Assembly: GCF_004367585.1 (NCBI RefSeq)
Contig: NZ_CP038015.1
Location: 3,044,001 to 3,108,000, forward strand
Direction: 5' to 3'
DNA from: Paenisporosarcina antarctica
GTDB lineage: Bacteria; Bacillota; Bacilli; Bacillales_A; Planococcaceae
Length of the DNA stretch: 64,000 nt
In this document: piece after piece, positions 17,544-26,825 of the stretch
Numbering within the stretch: position 1 is the stretch's first letter
Layout of the letters: the number at the start of each line of letters is the position of its first letter
Program-made: the position numbers and the translations under genes
The notes under the pieces: model-generated
Told to the model about the DNA's origin: nothing
Databases searched by the model: none
What the model saw: the letters and a program-made list of their open reading frames with translations, nothing else

Positions 17544-19190
17544 TTACATATTCCAAGGCATTAATGCCCAAACAATTATACCCAAACAAACTACTACAGT
17601 AACAGCTGCGCCAAGCGTACTGTTATAACGATAAGTTTGAATGTCTTTCCAACCATGAATACGTTCAATTAATTTAATGTCCTCTTCCTTAGTCAGTTTA
17701 CCTGCTAGAGAAGGCATACGATTTGTAATATATGATACTACGATTAGAAGAATAAAACTTACAGGCACTGCTAACATTCCGCCTGATAATCCCATACCAT
17801 CAGTCACCGCATGTCCTGTTACAACGATACTCGGGAAAACGAATGGAGATACAATGATATATAATGCTCCTCCTACAACTGAAGAGACGATTGCTCCATA
17901 TTTATTCGCTTCTTTCCACCATACTCCTACAATTATTAGAGGTGCATTCGTTACTCCAGCTAAACCAAACGCCCACAAAATACTAACTACTAGGAAAGCT
18001 GGTGGTTCAATAGCAAGAATGATACTAATAATTCCTCCAATAAAGATTGAAATATAACCAATTTTCAAGCTCGCTTTTTGAGATATATTCGGTTTTAATG
18101 TTGCCACTATATCTTGTGATAATAAAGCACCAACAGCTAGTAAGTTACCACCTAATGTTGATAAGCCTGCAGAAATCGCACCTGCAATTACGAGTGCTGT
18201 TACCCACTCTGGATTGTAAACTAAGTTTAGAATAATCGTCAGCTTATCTGCATCTGCAGGAGAAATTTCCAATCCTTGAGTAGATGTTGCAAATACGCCA
18301 ACAAACCCCATTGCATAAGTTGCAGAGAATACTAATCCTAAAATAAATGCAAAGTATACCATTGCCGATCGAGCACTTTTCAAACTAGATGCTGTATATA
18401 TACGCATCGCTAAATGAGGTAATCCTAATGAACCGATAGTAAGTGCTAGAAGTGAGAAATACCATTTTGGTCCAAATTGATAATCAAAGAAAGTAGGTAA
18501 AGCTTCTAACATTGCCGGCACCATGTCTGCGTAAAGTAATGGTGGGAAATACCAACCAGTACCTCCAACAGCCTTCATGATTGCCCCTAAAGGAACGATG
18601 AACATTAATGCCATAATGACCATTTGAATCGCTGCATTGTTTGTTGCACCTGCCATACCACCAACCGTAATATATCCTACGATTATAAGTCCACCAACAA
18701 TTAGTCCTGTTAAGTAAGGGATTCCGAAAAGTGTTTCAAATGTAATGGCAATCCCAATCATTTGACCAAGTGCATACATAATAGAAACAAGAACCATAAA
18801 TAGTGCCGCAATTATGGAAGCTTTTACGCCATATCGTTCACGAACAAAGTGCGTCGGTGAGAAAGCACCCATGCGACGAAGACTTGTTCCATAAATAATG
18901 GTAATAAGCGGAATTGCTAAAATTAATTGGATCCATAAAAGGATAAAAGGTACTTGAAGTTTTAATATTAAAGCTGTAATTCCTAAGAATGTTGCCAGAC
19001 TCATATAAGTGGAAGCCATAGCTAAACCATTTACTACCGGCCCAACATTCCCATCACCTACATATAACTGTTTTGCTGAGGTGCTCTTTCGATTCGATAT
19101 ATATCCAACTATATAAAACATAATAAAAGTTGCTAATACTACGCCTAAACCTAAAATAGGATTAGATAACTGCCAGTTTTCTCCCTCCAT
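17544..19190 (-). CDS. Sodium:solute symporter (SSS family, acetate/monocarboxylate type)
   Basis: The 548-residue protein has about 13 transmembrane segments. SSS features include QLYVGDGNVGPVVNGLAMASTYMSLATFLG (the conserved region around TM2), the GQMIGIAITFETLFGIPY segment and TLGGNLLAVGALLSQDI near TM9. The sequence resembles the ActP/VC_2705 class that takes up short carboxylates with Na+. Its ATG overlaps the stop of the small subunit gene (TAATG), so translation is coupled. With the downstream acyl-CoA synthetase it forms an uptake-and-activation module. The substrate is inferred from that partner. Confidence 0.88.
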   Translation of the reverse strand: MEGENWQLSNPILGLGVVLATFIMFYIVGYISNRKSTSAKQLYVGDGNVGPVVNGLAMASTYMSLATFLGITALILKLQVPFILLWIQLILAIPLITIIYGTSLRRMGAFSPTHFVRERYGVKASIIAALFMVLVSIMYALGQMIGIAITFETLFGIPYLTGLIVGGLIIVGYITVGGMAGATNNAAIQMVIMALMFIVPLGAIMKAVGGTGWYFPPLLYADMVPAMLEALPTFFDYQFGPKWYFSLLALTIGSLGLPHLAMRIYTASSLKSARSAMVYFAFILGLVFSATYAMGFVGVFATSTQGLEISPADADKLTIILNLVYNPEWVTALVIAGAISAGLSTLGGNLLAVGALLSQDIVATLKPNISQKASLKIGYISIFIGGIISIILAIEPPAFLVVSILWAFGLAGVTNAPLIIVGVWWKEANKYGAIVSSVVGGALYIIVSPFVFPSIVVTGHAVTDGMGLSGGMLAVPVSFILLIVVSYITNRMPSLAGKLTKEEDIKLIERIHGWKDIQTYRYNSTLGAAVTVVVCLGIIVWALMPWNM

Positions 19191-19465
19191 TACGCCACAC
19201 GTCCTTTCTCTTTTTCAGTTCGTGCCAACGACATATTTTCATTTTCAATATCTTCATCAATCTGGTTTCCAATTTTCCCAGCAATCAACGTTAAGATAAA
19301 CACACCAAACCATCCCATTAAAATCGGCACTATATATTTAACTGGAAATCCAAATAACATGGCATCTGTCGGGAATAACACAAAAAAGAATCCAGCATTT
19401 CCCATAAGAATAAAAGCAGAAGCCATGATAATAGTAAAACGAACCTCTTTTTTATAAGCTTTCAT
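19190..19465 (-). CDS. Small accessory subunit of the SSS symporter (DUF4212/DUF485-like)
   Basis: This 91-residue protein has two transmembrane hairpin segments (FTIIMASAFILMGNAGFFFVLF is the first) and a charged C-terminal tail (DEDIENENMSL). Small two-TM proteins of this kind are encoded directly before SSS acetate-type symporters (E. coli YjcH before ActP; DUF4212 before VC_2705 relatives) and are thought to form part of the transporter. The basic N-terminus KAYKKEVRFT faces the cytoplasm. ATG with GGGGAG nine bases upstream; the stop overlaps the symporter start. First gene of the operon. Confidence 0.78.
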   Translation of the reverse strand: MKAYKKEVRFTIIMASAFILMGNAGFFFVLFPTDAMLFGFPVKYIVPILMGWFGVFILTLIAGKIGNQIDEDIENENMSLARTEKEKGRVA

Positions 19466-20235
19466 AAAATAATTCTCCCCATATAATAAATTTTTTTATA
19501 CCCTTAGTTAACCGACTGAGCACTCGTTCAGTTTCAACTTAAATATTTCCCTTTCTCTCTACTAATTGTTAGAAGTAATATATTGATTGTAAGCGTTTCC
19601 CCAATAAACAGTCAATGCAATAATTCAAATTTTAAGAAAATTAATACTTTATACTAAAAAAATTTTAATTTATTAGCTTACTATTTAGAACGTAAAAAGA
19701 TAAAAAGCTCTTTATAACAGTCTTTATAGTGATTTTTATCACTACTCATTAAATGTTTTTTATTGAAATCCCGATTTTTTATTTGTATGAATATTCAACA
19801 TGGAAGTATTTTAAACATAATTATTAACAAATCATTCTTGTACCTATCTTTAATTTATATCGTATAAAACCTTATTACATTACATAAAATTCCATACACA
19901 TCATAATTTGATGGACGTTATTTGTCCCTATATACACGCTTGACCCTATTACTTTAGTATATAAATATACAAATATAAGTATAAAACGCCACTCGATCTC
20001 GTCTCCCTTTAAAATGAGTTTCTGAAGAAGATGTACTTTGTGACAGCATCTCCGTCAACCTGGACACAAATTTTTCCAACTAACCAATTGATCGCCTGAA
20101 TCCAGTTTTAAAAATTAGCCATTTCCTCTTAGTTCCTGAAAAAGTAACGCTATTTTCTTTGGTAACCTGTTTTCTATGTAGTAAATAAGTAAGTATCTAT
20201 TTTCTAATCAATCAAAAAGTTGTAATCTTGCGACG
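19466..20235. other. Long AT-rich intergenic region upstream of the symporter operon
   Basis: No supported gene was seen on either strand in these 770 bases. Only a cre-type site at 19588-19601 stands out. The length leaves room for a promoter with distant regulation or an unrecognised small RNA. Confidence 0.5.
19588..19601 (-). promoter_or_regulatory. Candidate cre site (CcpA) upstream of the symporter operon
   Basis: TGTAAGCGTTTCCC fits the catabolite-responsive element TGWAARCGYTWNCW except at the last base. It lies about 120 bases before the start of the small-subunit gene. This would place carboxylate uptake under carbon catabolite control, as is usual for acetate/acyl-CoA synthetase genes in Bacillus. 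Confidence 0.6.
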
Positions 20236-20239
20236 TGAC

Positions 20240-20284
20240 GGAAAAAGAGAAGAACGAGGTGACTTTTATCACCTCGTTCTTCTC
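20240..20284 (-). terminator. Long hairpin, probable terminator downstream of alaX
   Basis: GAGAAGAACGAGGTGA (20247-20262) pairs perfectly with 20269-20284 around a 6-base loop. On the minus strand it is followed by CTTTTTCC. It is about 170 bases beyond the AlaX stop. Nothing else recognisable lies between 20285 and 20456. Confidence 0.55.
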
Positions 20285-20456
20285 CTCTCCCATTCTCTAT
20301 GTTATGAGTTCCAAAGGCTCCACCGGAACCCTAGTCGATACTCTAAATTGATCGCTTCCCTCTTCTCAAACGACCCGAAAACCTTAGTAGAGCAGAATAG
20401 TATAAAAGTTGATTCTTTCTTGTGTTTCGAGAAAAGTTTGCAAAGGTCCTTCTAAC

Positions 20457-21644
20457 TTAAAATAAATGAATTTCCTCTAATAGTTGTTGGCCAGTTAGAT
20501 CAGTCGTACCGCCACCTTGCGCAAAGGATACAGAACCGCCACCTTTTCCGTTGATAAGTGGCAGTATTTGAACAATTAGTTGTTTCATATTAGTTTGATT
20601 TTCGGTTCCTCGTGCTAATACAAGTTGTAGTAAGCCATCATTTTCAGCAATGAAAATCACCCGACAGTTTGTTGCTTGTGCCACAGTTAAACGTGCGATT
20701 TTCTGCAATTCTTGAATTGGTCGTTGGCGAAAAACACGTTCAATGGACATGCATTCTTGTTGTATTTCTCCAAGTAGTTCCTTTACTTCATAGTTCATTA
20801 ATTGTTCATGTGTCTCTTCCAACGTTTTCTCTAGTTTTTTACTATTATCCAACATCACTTTCACTGCAAGTGCTAGTCCTTCTTCTGGTGCGCTTAATAA
20901 ATGAGTCACTTCTTGCAACGTCTTTTGTTTGCGATGAAGTTGCTGTAAGACCCTACCTCCACAGAGAAAATGAACGCGTATCTTCCCTTTTTGCATTTCT
21001 GTATCGAGAATTTTCAGCGCTGCTATTTGACCAGTTGAAGATGGATGTGTCCCTCCGCAGCCATTGTAATCAAATTCAGGAATGATGACTAAACGAATAT
21101 CTTCTTCAACTGCTACTTGTTTTCGAATGGGATAATCTTTCAGTTCATCTTTAGTTACCCACTTTGTTGCAATCGGGCGGTTTTCTAAAATAAGTTGATT
21201 TGCCCGTTTTTCTACTTCTACTAACTGTTCAGTAGTTATGTCTTTTATATCCAAATCAATTGTGACTAGTTCTTTCCCCAAATGAAAACTCGTGGTCTGA
21301 ATATCAAATAATTCAACAAATGATGCAGTCAATATATGTTGACCTGCATGTTGTTGCATGAAATCAAAGCGCCGAGTCCAGTCAATTTCAATATTTACAG
21401 CTTCCCCCACTTCAAGTAGTGGTTTTGCTAAATAATGTCGGATTTCACCTTCCACTTCCTCCACATCGGTTACTTGAACACTATTTATCATGCCATTATC
21501 ATGAGGTTGTCCCCCACCTGTTGGATAAAAGAGAGTTTCTTCTAGAGTAACGTACCATCTTTCTGATTGGTCTTTAGCTAAACTTACAACTTTCGTGACA
21601 CCACTTTGACGATAAGCATCTTCATAAAATAATTTCCGTTTCAC
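20457..21644 (-). CDS. Alanyl-tRNA editing protein AlaX-L with DHHA1 domain
   Basis: This 395-residue free-standing trans-editing protein hydrolyses Ser or Gly wrongly attached to tRNA-Ala. An N-terminal OB-like AlaRS segment is followed by the zinc editing core: HAGQH (HxxxH, about residue 98) and CGGTH (CxxxH, about 197). The C-terminal DHHA1 domain ends with GKGGGSVSFAQGGG, the glycine-rich hallmark. No catalytic aminoacylation domain is present, so it is not a truncated AlaRS. GTG start with AAAGGAG ten bases upstream. Monocistronic. Confidence 0.88.
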   Translation of the reverse strand: MKRKLFYEDAYRQSGVTKVVSLAKDQSERWYVTLEETLFYPTGGGQPHDNGMINSVQVTDVEEVEGEIRHYLAKPLLEVGEAVNIEIDWTRRFDFMQQHAGQHILTASFVELFDIQTTSFHLGKELVTIDLDIKDITTEQLVEVEKRANQLILENRPIATKWVTKDELKDYPIRKQVAVEEDIRLVIIPEFDYNGCGGTHPSSTGQIAALKILDTEMQKGKIRVHFLCGGRVLQQLHRKQKTLQEVTHLLSAPEEGLALAVKVMLDNSKKLEKTLEETHEQLMNYEVKELLGEIQQECMSIERVFRQRPIQELQKIARLTVAQATNCRVIFIAENDGLLQLVLARGTENQTNMKQLIVQILPLINGKGGGSVSFAQGGGTTDLTGQQLLEEIHLF

Positions 21645-21743
21645 TTCAACCGAACTCCTTTAAGTGCACAGTTTGAATTGTGCTTGTTTAATAAGTAAAA
21701 AAATAGGTATATACATAAGTACTTTACCATCATTTTAGGTAAT

Positions 21744-21786
21744 ACAAAAAAAGCTTTTAACTGAATATAGTCAAAAGCTTTTTTGT
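21744..21786 (-). terminator. Terminator of the NDH-2-like gene
   Basis: AAAAAAGCTTTT pairs with AAAAGCTTTTTT around a 14-base loop. Symmetric A- and T-runs let it work in either direction. It is directly after the stop at 21796. Confidence 0.75.
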
Positions 21787-21795
21787 ATCGGTAGT

Positions 21796-22869
21796 TCACT
21801 TGTGTTTTTCCATAAATTTCTTATCAATCCAATGTTTCAACAGCCATGCCCATTTTCCATAATAAGCGCTTTTCCCATATGTAAGAAGACCTTCTCGTTG
21901 ACCAACTGACAAAATCGACACGAATTTTTTCTGGGGATCAAAGCTCGTTAATTGTCTTCCTTGTAAATAATGATTGATGTTTCCCCATAATATAGGCCCT
22001 TGTCTGACGGCATAAACGCCATTCTTAGGTAAGCTCAAATAGTCAGCTATAGTCACACAATCACCCGCTCCAAACAACCAAGGAAAATCAGTAACTTGTA
22101 ACGTTTTTCCTACTAGTAAAAATCCTTTAGTATCAAGCGGTAGCGATGAATCTACAAATAAACTGCTTGGTTTGGGTCCTGTTAGAGGAAGTAGGTGTGA
22201 ACAGGCAATATGCTCCCCATTCTTCGTCACTAATCCTTGGGTTGATACTTCGACTATTTCATCATTCTCAAAAACACGAATCCCTTTTTGTTTAACGATC
22301 TTCAAAATTTTTGTTTCTGCTTTATTACTGACTGACGACAGTATAGACGAAGAGCTAATGATTGTAACATTATCCTTATACCCATTTTTGCACCGCCAGG
22401 CTTGAACAGATAACGCCATCTCTACTCCTGCCGCTCCTCCACCAACAATAACAGGAAATGATGTTTCACGAAATTCACTGATTTCATTGGGAAAAATGAA
22501 ATTAGGTTTTATTTTAATTTGCTTAACAGAGCCATCTAAATTTTCAATACTTGACCCTATATCAAATGACACCACGTTAAAGTCATACACATTACCAGAA
22601 ACACCAATCAATTTCCGGTTAGCTGCATCTACTTTAATTATTGTATCTTCCACAAATGTCACACCGGCTTGTTCACATATCTTTTGTAAATTTATTCGAA
22701 TATCTGATTTCGAATAAAAGCCTTCCGTATAACCTGAAAACATTCCAGAATAATATTGGTATTGCGAAGCTGAAATGAGTGTTACTTGATATTCGACTGC
22801 CTTCGTTCGGATCTCACGTAATATGCCTAGATGCGCATGCCCTCCACCTATTAATAATAAATCCACCAA
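21796..22869 (-). CDS. NDH-2-like FAD-dependent pyridine nucleotide oxidoreductase
   Basis: This 357-residue flavoprotein has the N-terminal FAD dinucleotide fold LLLIGGGHAHLGIL (GxGxxH variant), a second NAD(P)H fold VIVGGGAAGVEMAL near residue 142, and the late FAD motif LFGAGDCVTI near 265. The GGHAHL opening and the YSGMFSGYTEGFY segment match the subgroup related to the oxidoreductase domain attached to SelD, rather than classical respiratory Ndh. The electron acceptor is unknown. The start is TTG: AAGGAGG lies seven bases upstream. No membrane anchor is evident, so it is probably soluble or peripheral. Confidence 0.8.
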   Translation of the reverse strand: MVDLLLIGGGHAHLGILREIRTKAVEYQVTLISASQYQYYSGMFSGYTEGFYSKSDIRINLQKICEQAGVTFVEDTIIKVDAANRKLIGVSGNVYDFNVVSFDIGSSIENLDGSVKQIKIKPNFIFPNEISEFRETSFPVIVGGGAAGVEMALSVQAWRCKNGYKDNVTIISSSSILSSVSNKAETKILKIVKQKGIRVFENDEIVEVSTQGLVTKNGEHIACSHLLPLTGPKPSSLFVDSSLPLDTKGFLLVGKTLQVTDFPWLFGAGDCVTIADYLSLPKNGVYAVRQGPILWGNINHYLQGRQLTSFDPQKKFVSILSVGQREGLLTYGKSAYYGKWAWLLKHWIDKKFMEKHK

Positions 22870-22947
22870 CTCATCACCTCCTTACTTCACAAAATAGACT
22901 CTTAACCCAGACTCTTTCTTGTTTTCATCACTAGTTAATCCAACTCG

Positions 22948-24003
22948 TTAAAGTAAATAAAAACCGATGCCCATAATCAGGTAAGCTGCGAGTAATGTGA
23001 GTCCTTCAAACCAGTTAGATTCACCGTCACTTGATACACTGATGGTTAAAAGAACAGCTGTGGCCATCGCGACGAGTTCTGGAACGGTAAATACAAGCGG
23101 CATTGCTGTTGGCATAAATAGAGAAATAATGACTAACAAAGGGGCCACAAACATGGCAATTTGCAATGTTGAACCAATAGCAATTTCAACTGCTACATCC
23201 ATTTTATTTTTCATCGCCATTAAAATAGCTGATGAATGTTCAGCTGCATTTCCAACAATTGCTACAATGATGACACCAATAAATAATTCAGACCATCCAA
23301 ATTGTTCCCCTACCGCTTCAAAAGTATGGACCAGACTTTCAGATACATAAGCTACCGCTAAAGTGGCCAACACTAGAATGGTTAAAGCTTTTTTCTTTGA
23401 CCACTCAGGCTCTTCGTGCTCCGTTACGGAACCTTCTTCGCTATGAGCATAGACACCTCGGTGTGTGACTAATTTTAAAAATAAACCCGCTAAGTATAAT
23501 ACAATCATAATGACTGAAATCCCAACACTCAATTGCAATGTTTTCGTTTCGTTCATGGACATTGAAAATATTTCTGGAATGACAAATGCCACGATAACTG
23601 CAAAAACAAGTAGTCCAGAATTATGCCGTGCATCATGAATACTAAATTTTTGTCGTTTAAATTTAAGTCCACCTAGGAAAAAGGAAAGGCCTCCGACTAA
23701 CAATAAATTCCCCAATACTGACCCTGTAAGTGAAGCCAACACTACACCAATTAATCCGGCTTTTAACGCAAAAATCGAAATAATCAATTCAACTGCGTTT
23801 CCAAATGTGGCATTTAGTAAACCGCCAATTCGAGGCCCACTAACTATTGCAATACTCTCCGTTGCCCTTCCCATAAAACTTGAAATAGCAATTACTGTTA
23901 CCGAACAAATAATAAACATTGAAATACTGGACCAATGTAGCAGCGAACCTGCCACAGTTAATGGTACACCTAACATCACTAAAGATGTAAATATCCGATT
24001 CAT
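22948..24003 (-). CDS. cax: Calcium/proton antiporter (CaX family, YfkE-like)
   Basis: This 351-residue antiporter has about eleven membrane segments and two inverted CaCA repeats. The first repeat has GNAVELIISIFALKAGL followed by GSVLGNLLLVGG (c-1). The second has GNAAEHSSAILMAMKNKMD followed by GSTLQIAMFV (c-2). The GNA(V/A)E glutamates are the ion-binding residues. An acidic loop (HSEEGSVTEHEEPEW) joins the halves. It extrudes Ca2+ against H+ at the plasma membrane. The ATG at 24003 is chosen because GGAG lies nine bases upstream; the length then equals that of B. subtilis YfkE as I recall it. Confidence 0.9.
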   Translation of the reverse strand: MNRIFTSLVMLGVPLTVAGSLLHWSSISMFIICSVTVIAISSFMGRATESIAIVSGPRIGGLLNATFGNAVELIISIFALKAGLIGVVLASLTGSVLGNLLLVGGLSFFLGGLKFKRQKFSIHDARHNSGLLVFAVIVAFVIPEIFSMSMNETKTLQLSVGISVIMIVLYLAGLFLKLVTHRGVYAHSEEGSVTEHEEPEWSKKKALTILVLATLAVAYVSESLVHTFEAVGEQFGWSELFIGVIIVAIVGNAAEHSSAILMAMKNKMDVAVEIAIGSTLQIAMFVAPLLVIISLFMPTAMPLVFTVPELVAMATAVLLTISVSSDGESNWFEGLTLLAAYLIMGIGFYLL

Positions 24004-24108
24004 ACGTTCACGCTCCAATTATTGAAATAGAATTGAATAATATTCCTTATCCATACCCAATTAAATGAAACTTTTACACTTAAATAAAAACTGATTATTA
24101 AATATAGA

Positions 24109-24155
24109 AAAATGCCAAGTAGACAGTAAAATTAACCCATCTACCTGGCTTTTAA
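24109..24155 (-). terminator. Terminator of the M20 gene
   Basis: On the minus strand GCCAGGTAGA pairs with TCTACTTGGC and is followed by ATTTTTC, 30 bases after the amidohydrolase stop. Confidence 0.7.
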
Positions 24156-24184
24156 AAAACACATACCAAGATTACCAAAAATAT

Positions 24185-25291
24185 TTATTTTGCTTGTAAT
24201 AAAGTTACTGCAAGAACACGAGCACCTATTCCCAGTGCATCCCTCTCAAACGTCATTTTCGGATGATGCAGCCCAGGCGTCATGTTTGCTCCAACACCAA
24301 TCATGGTAGCTTTTATCGAAGGATTCTTTATTGTGTAAAAATGAAAGTCATCACTTCCCGAAGTGATAACGGCTGGTGCCACAAACTCCTCACCCACTAC
24401 TTTGCGTATCGCTGCATCTGCAAACGCCACTGCTTCCTCCGACACTTCTGCCGCAGGCGTGTAATCATTCCATTTCCAGGTGATCTCTACACCATACATA
24501 GTCTTCAATTGCGCGAGACCTTCATTCACTTTATCTTGCAAGCGATTCAGTACCACATTAGACTGCGCACGTACATCAATTGCAAAGGTACCCTTTCCTG
24601 GAATGATATTAAGACTTTCACCGCCTGCATGCATGTTAGTCAGTTTTACAGAGTACGACTCAAAAGGCGATTCGTAGATTGACTTAATCATTTGATGGAT
24701 AGCTACCAAGACATCGATTGAATTTTTCCCTTGATGAGGACGCGCCCCATGTGCATCAATACCTTCAATTAGACCTTCACAAAAAACACCAGCTCCATGA
24801 TGGATGGCAGGTGAAACTTTCCCAAAAGGTAATTCTTCAACTGGACGTAGATGTACACCAAATAGGAAGGAGACATCATCCACAGCACCTCGTTCTATCA
24901 TTGAAATCGAGCCGTTCCCTTTTTCCTCGGAAGGCTGGAAAATAAAACGAATACGTTTAGTTAAGGACTGATTTCGTAAGTAAAGCAATGCTCCAAGAAC
25001 CATAGAGATATTGGCATCATGACCACATGAATGATTCGCTTTATAAACACCGTCAACTTCCTGCCACAGCGCATCGATATCCGCACGTACTGCAATAACT
25101 TCTAGACCACTTCCAATTTCCGCTACCAACCCCGTCAAATCATCGAACGTTTTATATGCCACGGCTAGTTCATCTAGAATACTGGCTATTTTGGCAGTTG
25201 TTTCAACTTCTTTCCCGCTTACCTCTGGATTTGCATGGAAATGGGAAAACCACTCTTGAATTTGTTGCTCCACTTGTTTATCTTCCCTCAT
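24185..25291 (-). CDS. M20 family amidohydrolase/peptidase
   Basis: This 368-residue dizinc enzyme has the M20D features of amidohydrolases: AVRADIDALWQEVDG (metal Asp region), SCGHDANISMVLGA (His-Asp metal ligands), FQPSEEKGNGSISMIERG (catalytic/metal Glu pair), a dimerisation domain with a GIDAHGARPHQGKNSID start, and SGSDDFHFY plus GLHHPKMTFE near the end. It probably deacylates an N-acyl amino acid or cleaves a small amide. ATG follows AGGGGG by nine bases. It lies 47 bases after the enolase-superfamily gene on the same strand, so the two should act on the same substrate series. Confidence 0.85.
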   Translation of the reverse strand: MREDKQVEQQIQEWFSHFHANPEVSGKEVETTAKIASILDELAVAYKTFDDLTGLVAEIGSGLEVIAVRADIDALWQEVDGVYKANHSCGHDANISMVLGALLYLRNQSLTKRIRFIFQPSEEKGNGSISMIERGAVDDVSFLFGVHLRPVEELPFGKVSPAIHHGAGVFCEGLIEGIDAHGARPHQGKNSIDVLVAIHQMIKSIYESPFESYSVKLTNMHAGGESLNIIPGKGTFAIDVRAQSNVVLNRLQDKVNEGLAQLKTMYGVEITWKWNDYTPAAEVSEEAVAFADAAIRKVVGEEFVAPAVITSGSDDFHFYTIKNPSIKATMIGVGANMTPGLHHPKMTFERDALGIGARVLAVTLLQAK

Positions 25292-25338
25292 AATAAGACC
25301 CCCTATCCCTACTTCAACGTTTAATTACCGTTTTCATG

Positions 25339-26460
25339 TTAATCCTCATCATTTATAGTTTCTGATTGGATGGTCAGCTTCGCAAGCTGGGCACGGTCAA
25401 CATGAATCCCTAATCCTGGATTAGCCGATAAGTGGACGTAAGGAATTGCATATTTCAGATCTCCGATTTCTTCAGAAAATAATAGAGGACCCGTCAATTC
25501 TGTACTTTCAATATTTTTATGAGCATACGCGGTGTGATAGCCTGCTGCAGAAGCAACGGAAGATTCCACCATAGACCCAATTTGACACGTAATTCCAGCA
25601 GCTTCTGCTGTTTTCGCCAGATGAATGGCCGGATATATTCCTCCACATTTCATCAACTTGATATTAATGACATCGGCAGCTTCGAGACGAATGATTTCAA
25701 GTAAGTCTTCCATTGTTTGGATCGTCTCGTCCGCCATGATAGGTACTGATGTTTTCTGTCGAATAGAGGCAAGTCCACGAATGTCACCCATTTTTATTGG
25801 TTGCTCTACCCAAGATAAATTGAGGTCCTCCAATTGTTTAATGGCGGCAGTAGCTGTTCCTGTTGTTTTCCATCCTTGGTTTACATCAACGCGTATTTCC
25901 ACGTCTGGACCGACTGCCTTCCTAACCGCTTGAATACGTTCCACATCAGTTTGTGGATGATTCAATCCTACTTTTAGTTTTAATGATTGATAGCCATCTA
26001 CAAGTGCTTGCTTTGCTTTTTGTGCCATCTCAATTGGAGCCTCGATACTCAACACTTTAGGGTAGGTCAATTGTTCATGAGCTTTACCTCCAATAAGGTT
26101 GTAAACAGGCTGATTCGTAGCTTTCCCCATCAAGTCATAACAGGCAATATCAATGGCTGCTTTTGCTGCAGGGTTGCGTGAAATTGTCGAATTCATCACA
26201 TCGTGAATGGATTCAATGTCAAATGGGCTCATTCCTATAATCTTTGGAATCAAAAGTCCCTTTAAAAGTTCATATGCAGAAAGGTAATATTCTCCAGTCA
26301 CATGTTCATCCGGAACTGCCTCCCCATAGCCAATTAGACCAGTATCGGTCTCTAGCTCTAAAATGACAGAGTACATTTCCGGATAGGTCGCATACGAAAT
26401 GATAAACGGGTTACGCAAAGGGAAACGGACTGCATACACCGTGGCTTTTGTAATTTTCAT
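25339..26460 (-). CDS. Enolase superfamily enzyme (muconate lactonizing / racemase subgroup)
   Basis: The 373-residue enzyme has the capping domain followed by a barrel. SLKLKVG supplies the catalytic K-x-K pair. DVNQGW, EQP and DET give the three Mg2+ acidic ligands, and INIKLMKCGG carries the second-face lysine. This matches the muconate lactonizing subgroup, which includes dipeptide epimerases, N-succinylamino acid racemases and hydroxyproline dehydratases. The DxD motif that dipeptide epimerases use to hold the peptide amine is replaced by ELTGP, so that assignment is doubtful. ATG with AAGGAG eight bases upstream. First gene of a pair with an M20 amidohydrolase, suggesting racemisation and deacylation of N-acyl amino acids (inference). 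Confidence 0.8.
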   Translation of the reverse strand: MKITKATVYAVRFPLRNPFIISYATYPEMYSVILELETDTGLIGYGEAVPDEHVTGEYYLSAYELLKGLLIPKIIGMSPFDIESIHDVMNSTISRNPAAKAAIDIACYDLMGKATNQPVYNLIGGKAHEQLTYPKVLSIEAPIEMAQKAKQALVDGYQSLKLKVGLNHPQTDVERIQAVRKAVGPDVEIRVDVNQGWKTTGTATAAIKQLEDLNLSWVEQPIKMGDIRGLASIRQKTSVPIMADETIQTMEDLLEIIRLEAADVINIKLMKCGGIYPAIHLAKTAEAAGITCQIGSMVESSVASAAGYHTAYAHKNIESTELTGPLLFSEEIGDLKYAIPYVHLSANPGLGIHVDRAQLAKLTIQSETINDED

Positions 26461-26715
26461 TTAATCTTCTCCTTTTTTATGTTTAATACAACAAGTCAAT
26501 TTTATTGTTTAAATATTTGCCATCAAAATGTATTATACAATAATTTATTTACTACAAATACGTAGAATAGGATTTAGTCATTATTGCGCATTTTGCAAGA
26601 TGAGTCTCGTTTTCCTTAATCCATCTATTGGGTGATGACTCCAACTTAGTTAATCCTGTTTCCAAAGGAAAATCCAATCACAATTTTAGTATTCTTCTCG
26701 TCTTCCTCCTGGTTA

Positions 26716-26732
26716 TGTAAGATAATCTAACA
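26716..26732 (+). promoter_or_regulatory. TnrA/GlnR box 1 upstream of glnK-amtB
   Basis: TGTAAGATAATCTAACA matches TGTNA-N7-TNACA exactly. It lies 110 bases before the glnK start. TnrA activates and GlnR represses nitrogen genes through such sites in Bacillus. Confidence 0.82.
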
Positions 26733-26777
26733 TCAAATTTTATATTTAGTTGATTTATTAGTTTATTTAGATTATTA

Positions 26778-26794
26778 TGTTAGGAAACCTAACA
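26778..26794 (+). promoter_or_regulatory. TnrA/GlnR box 2 upstream of glnK-amtB
   Basis: TGTTAGGAAACCTAACA is a perfect palindromic TnrA/GlnR box, 62 bases (about six helical turns) downstream of box 1 and 31 bases before the glnK start. Its proximal position could mean repression or autoregulation, while the upstream site activates. Confidence 0.85.
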
Positions 26795-26825
26795 CAAGTT
26801 ATCAGAAGCAGAGAGGAGAATGAAA

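Noticed and set aside
25339-26460. L-Ala-D/L-Glu dipeptide epimerase
   Set aside because: The diagnostic DxD before the late glycine-proline is missing (ELTGP), so only the subgroup is called.
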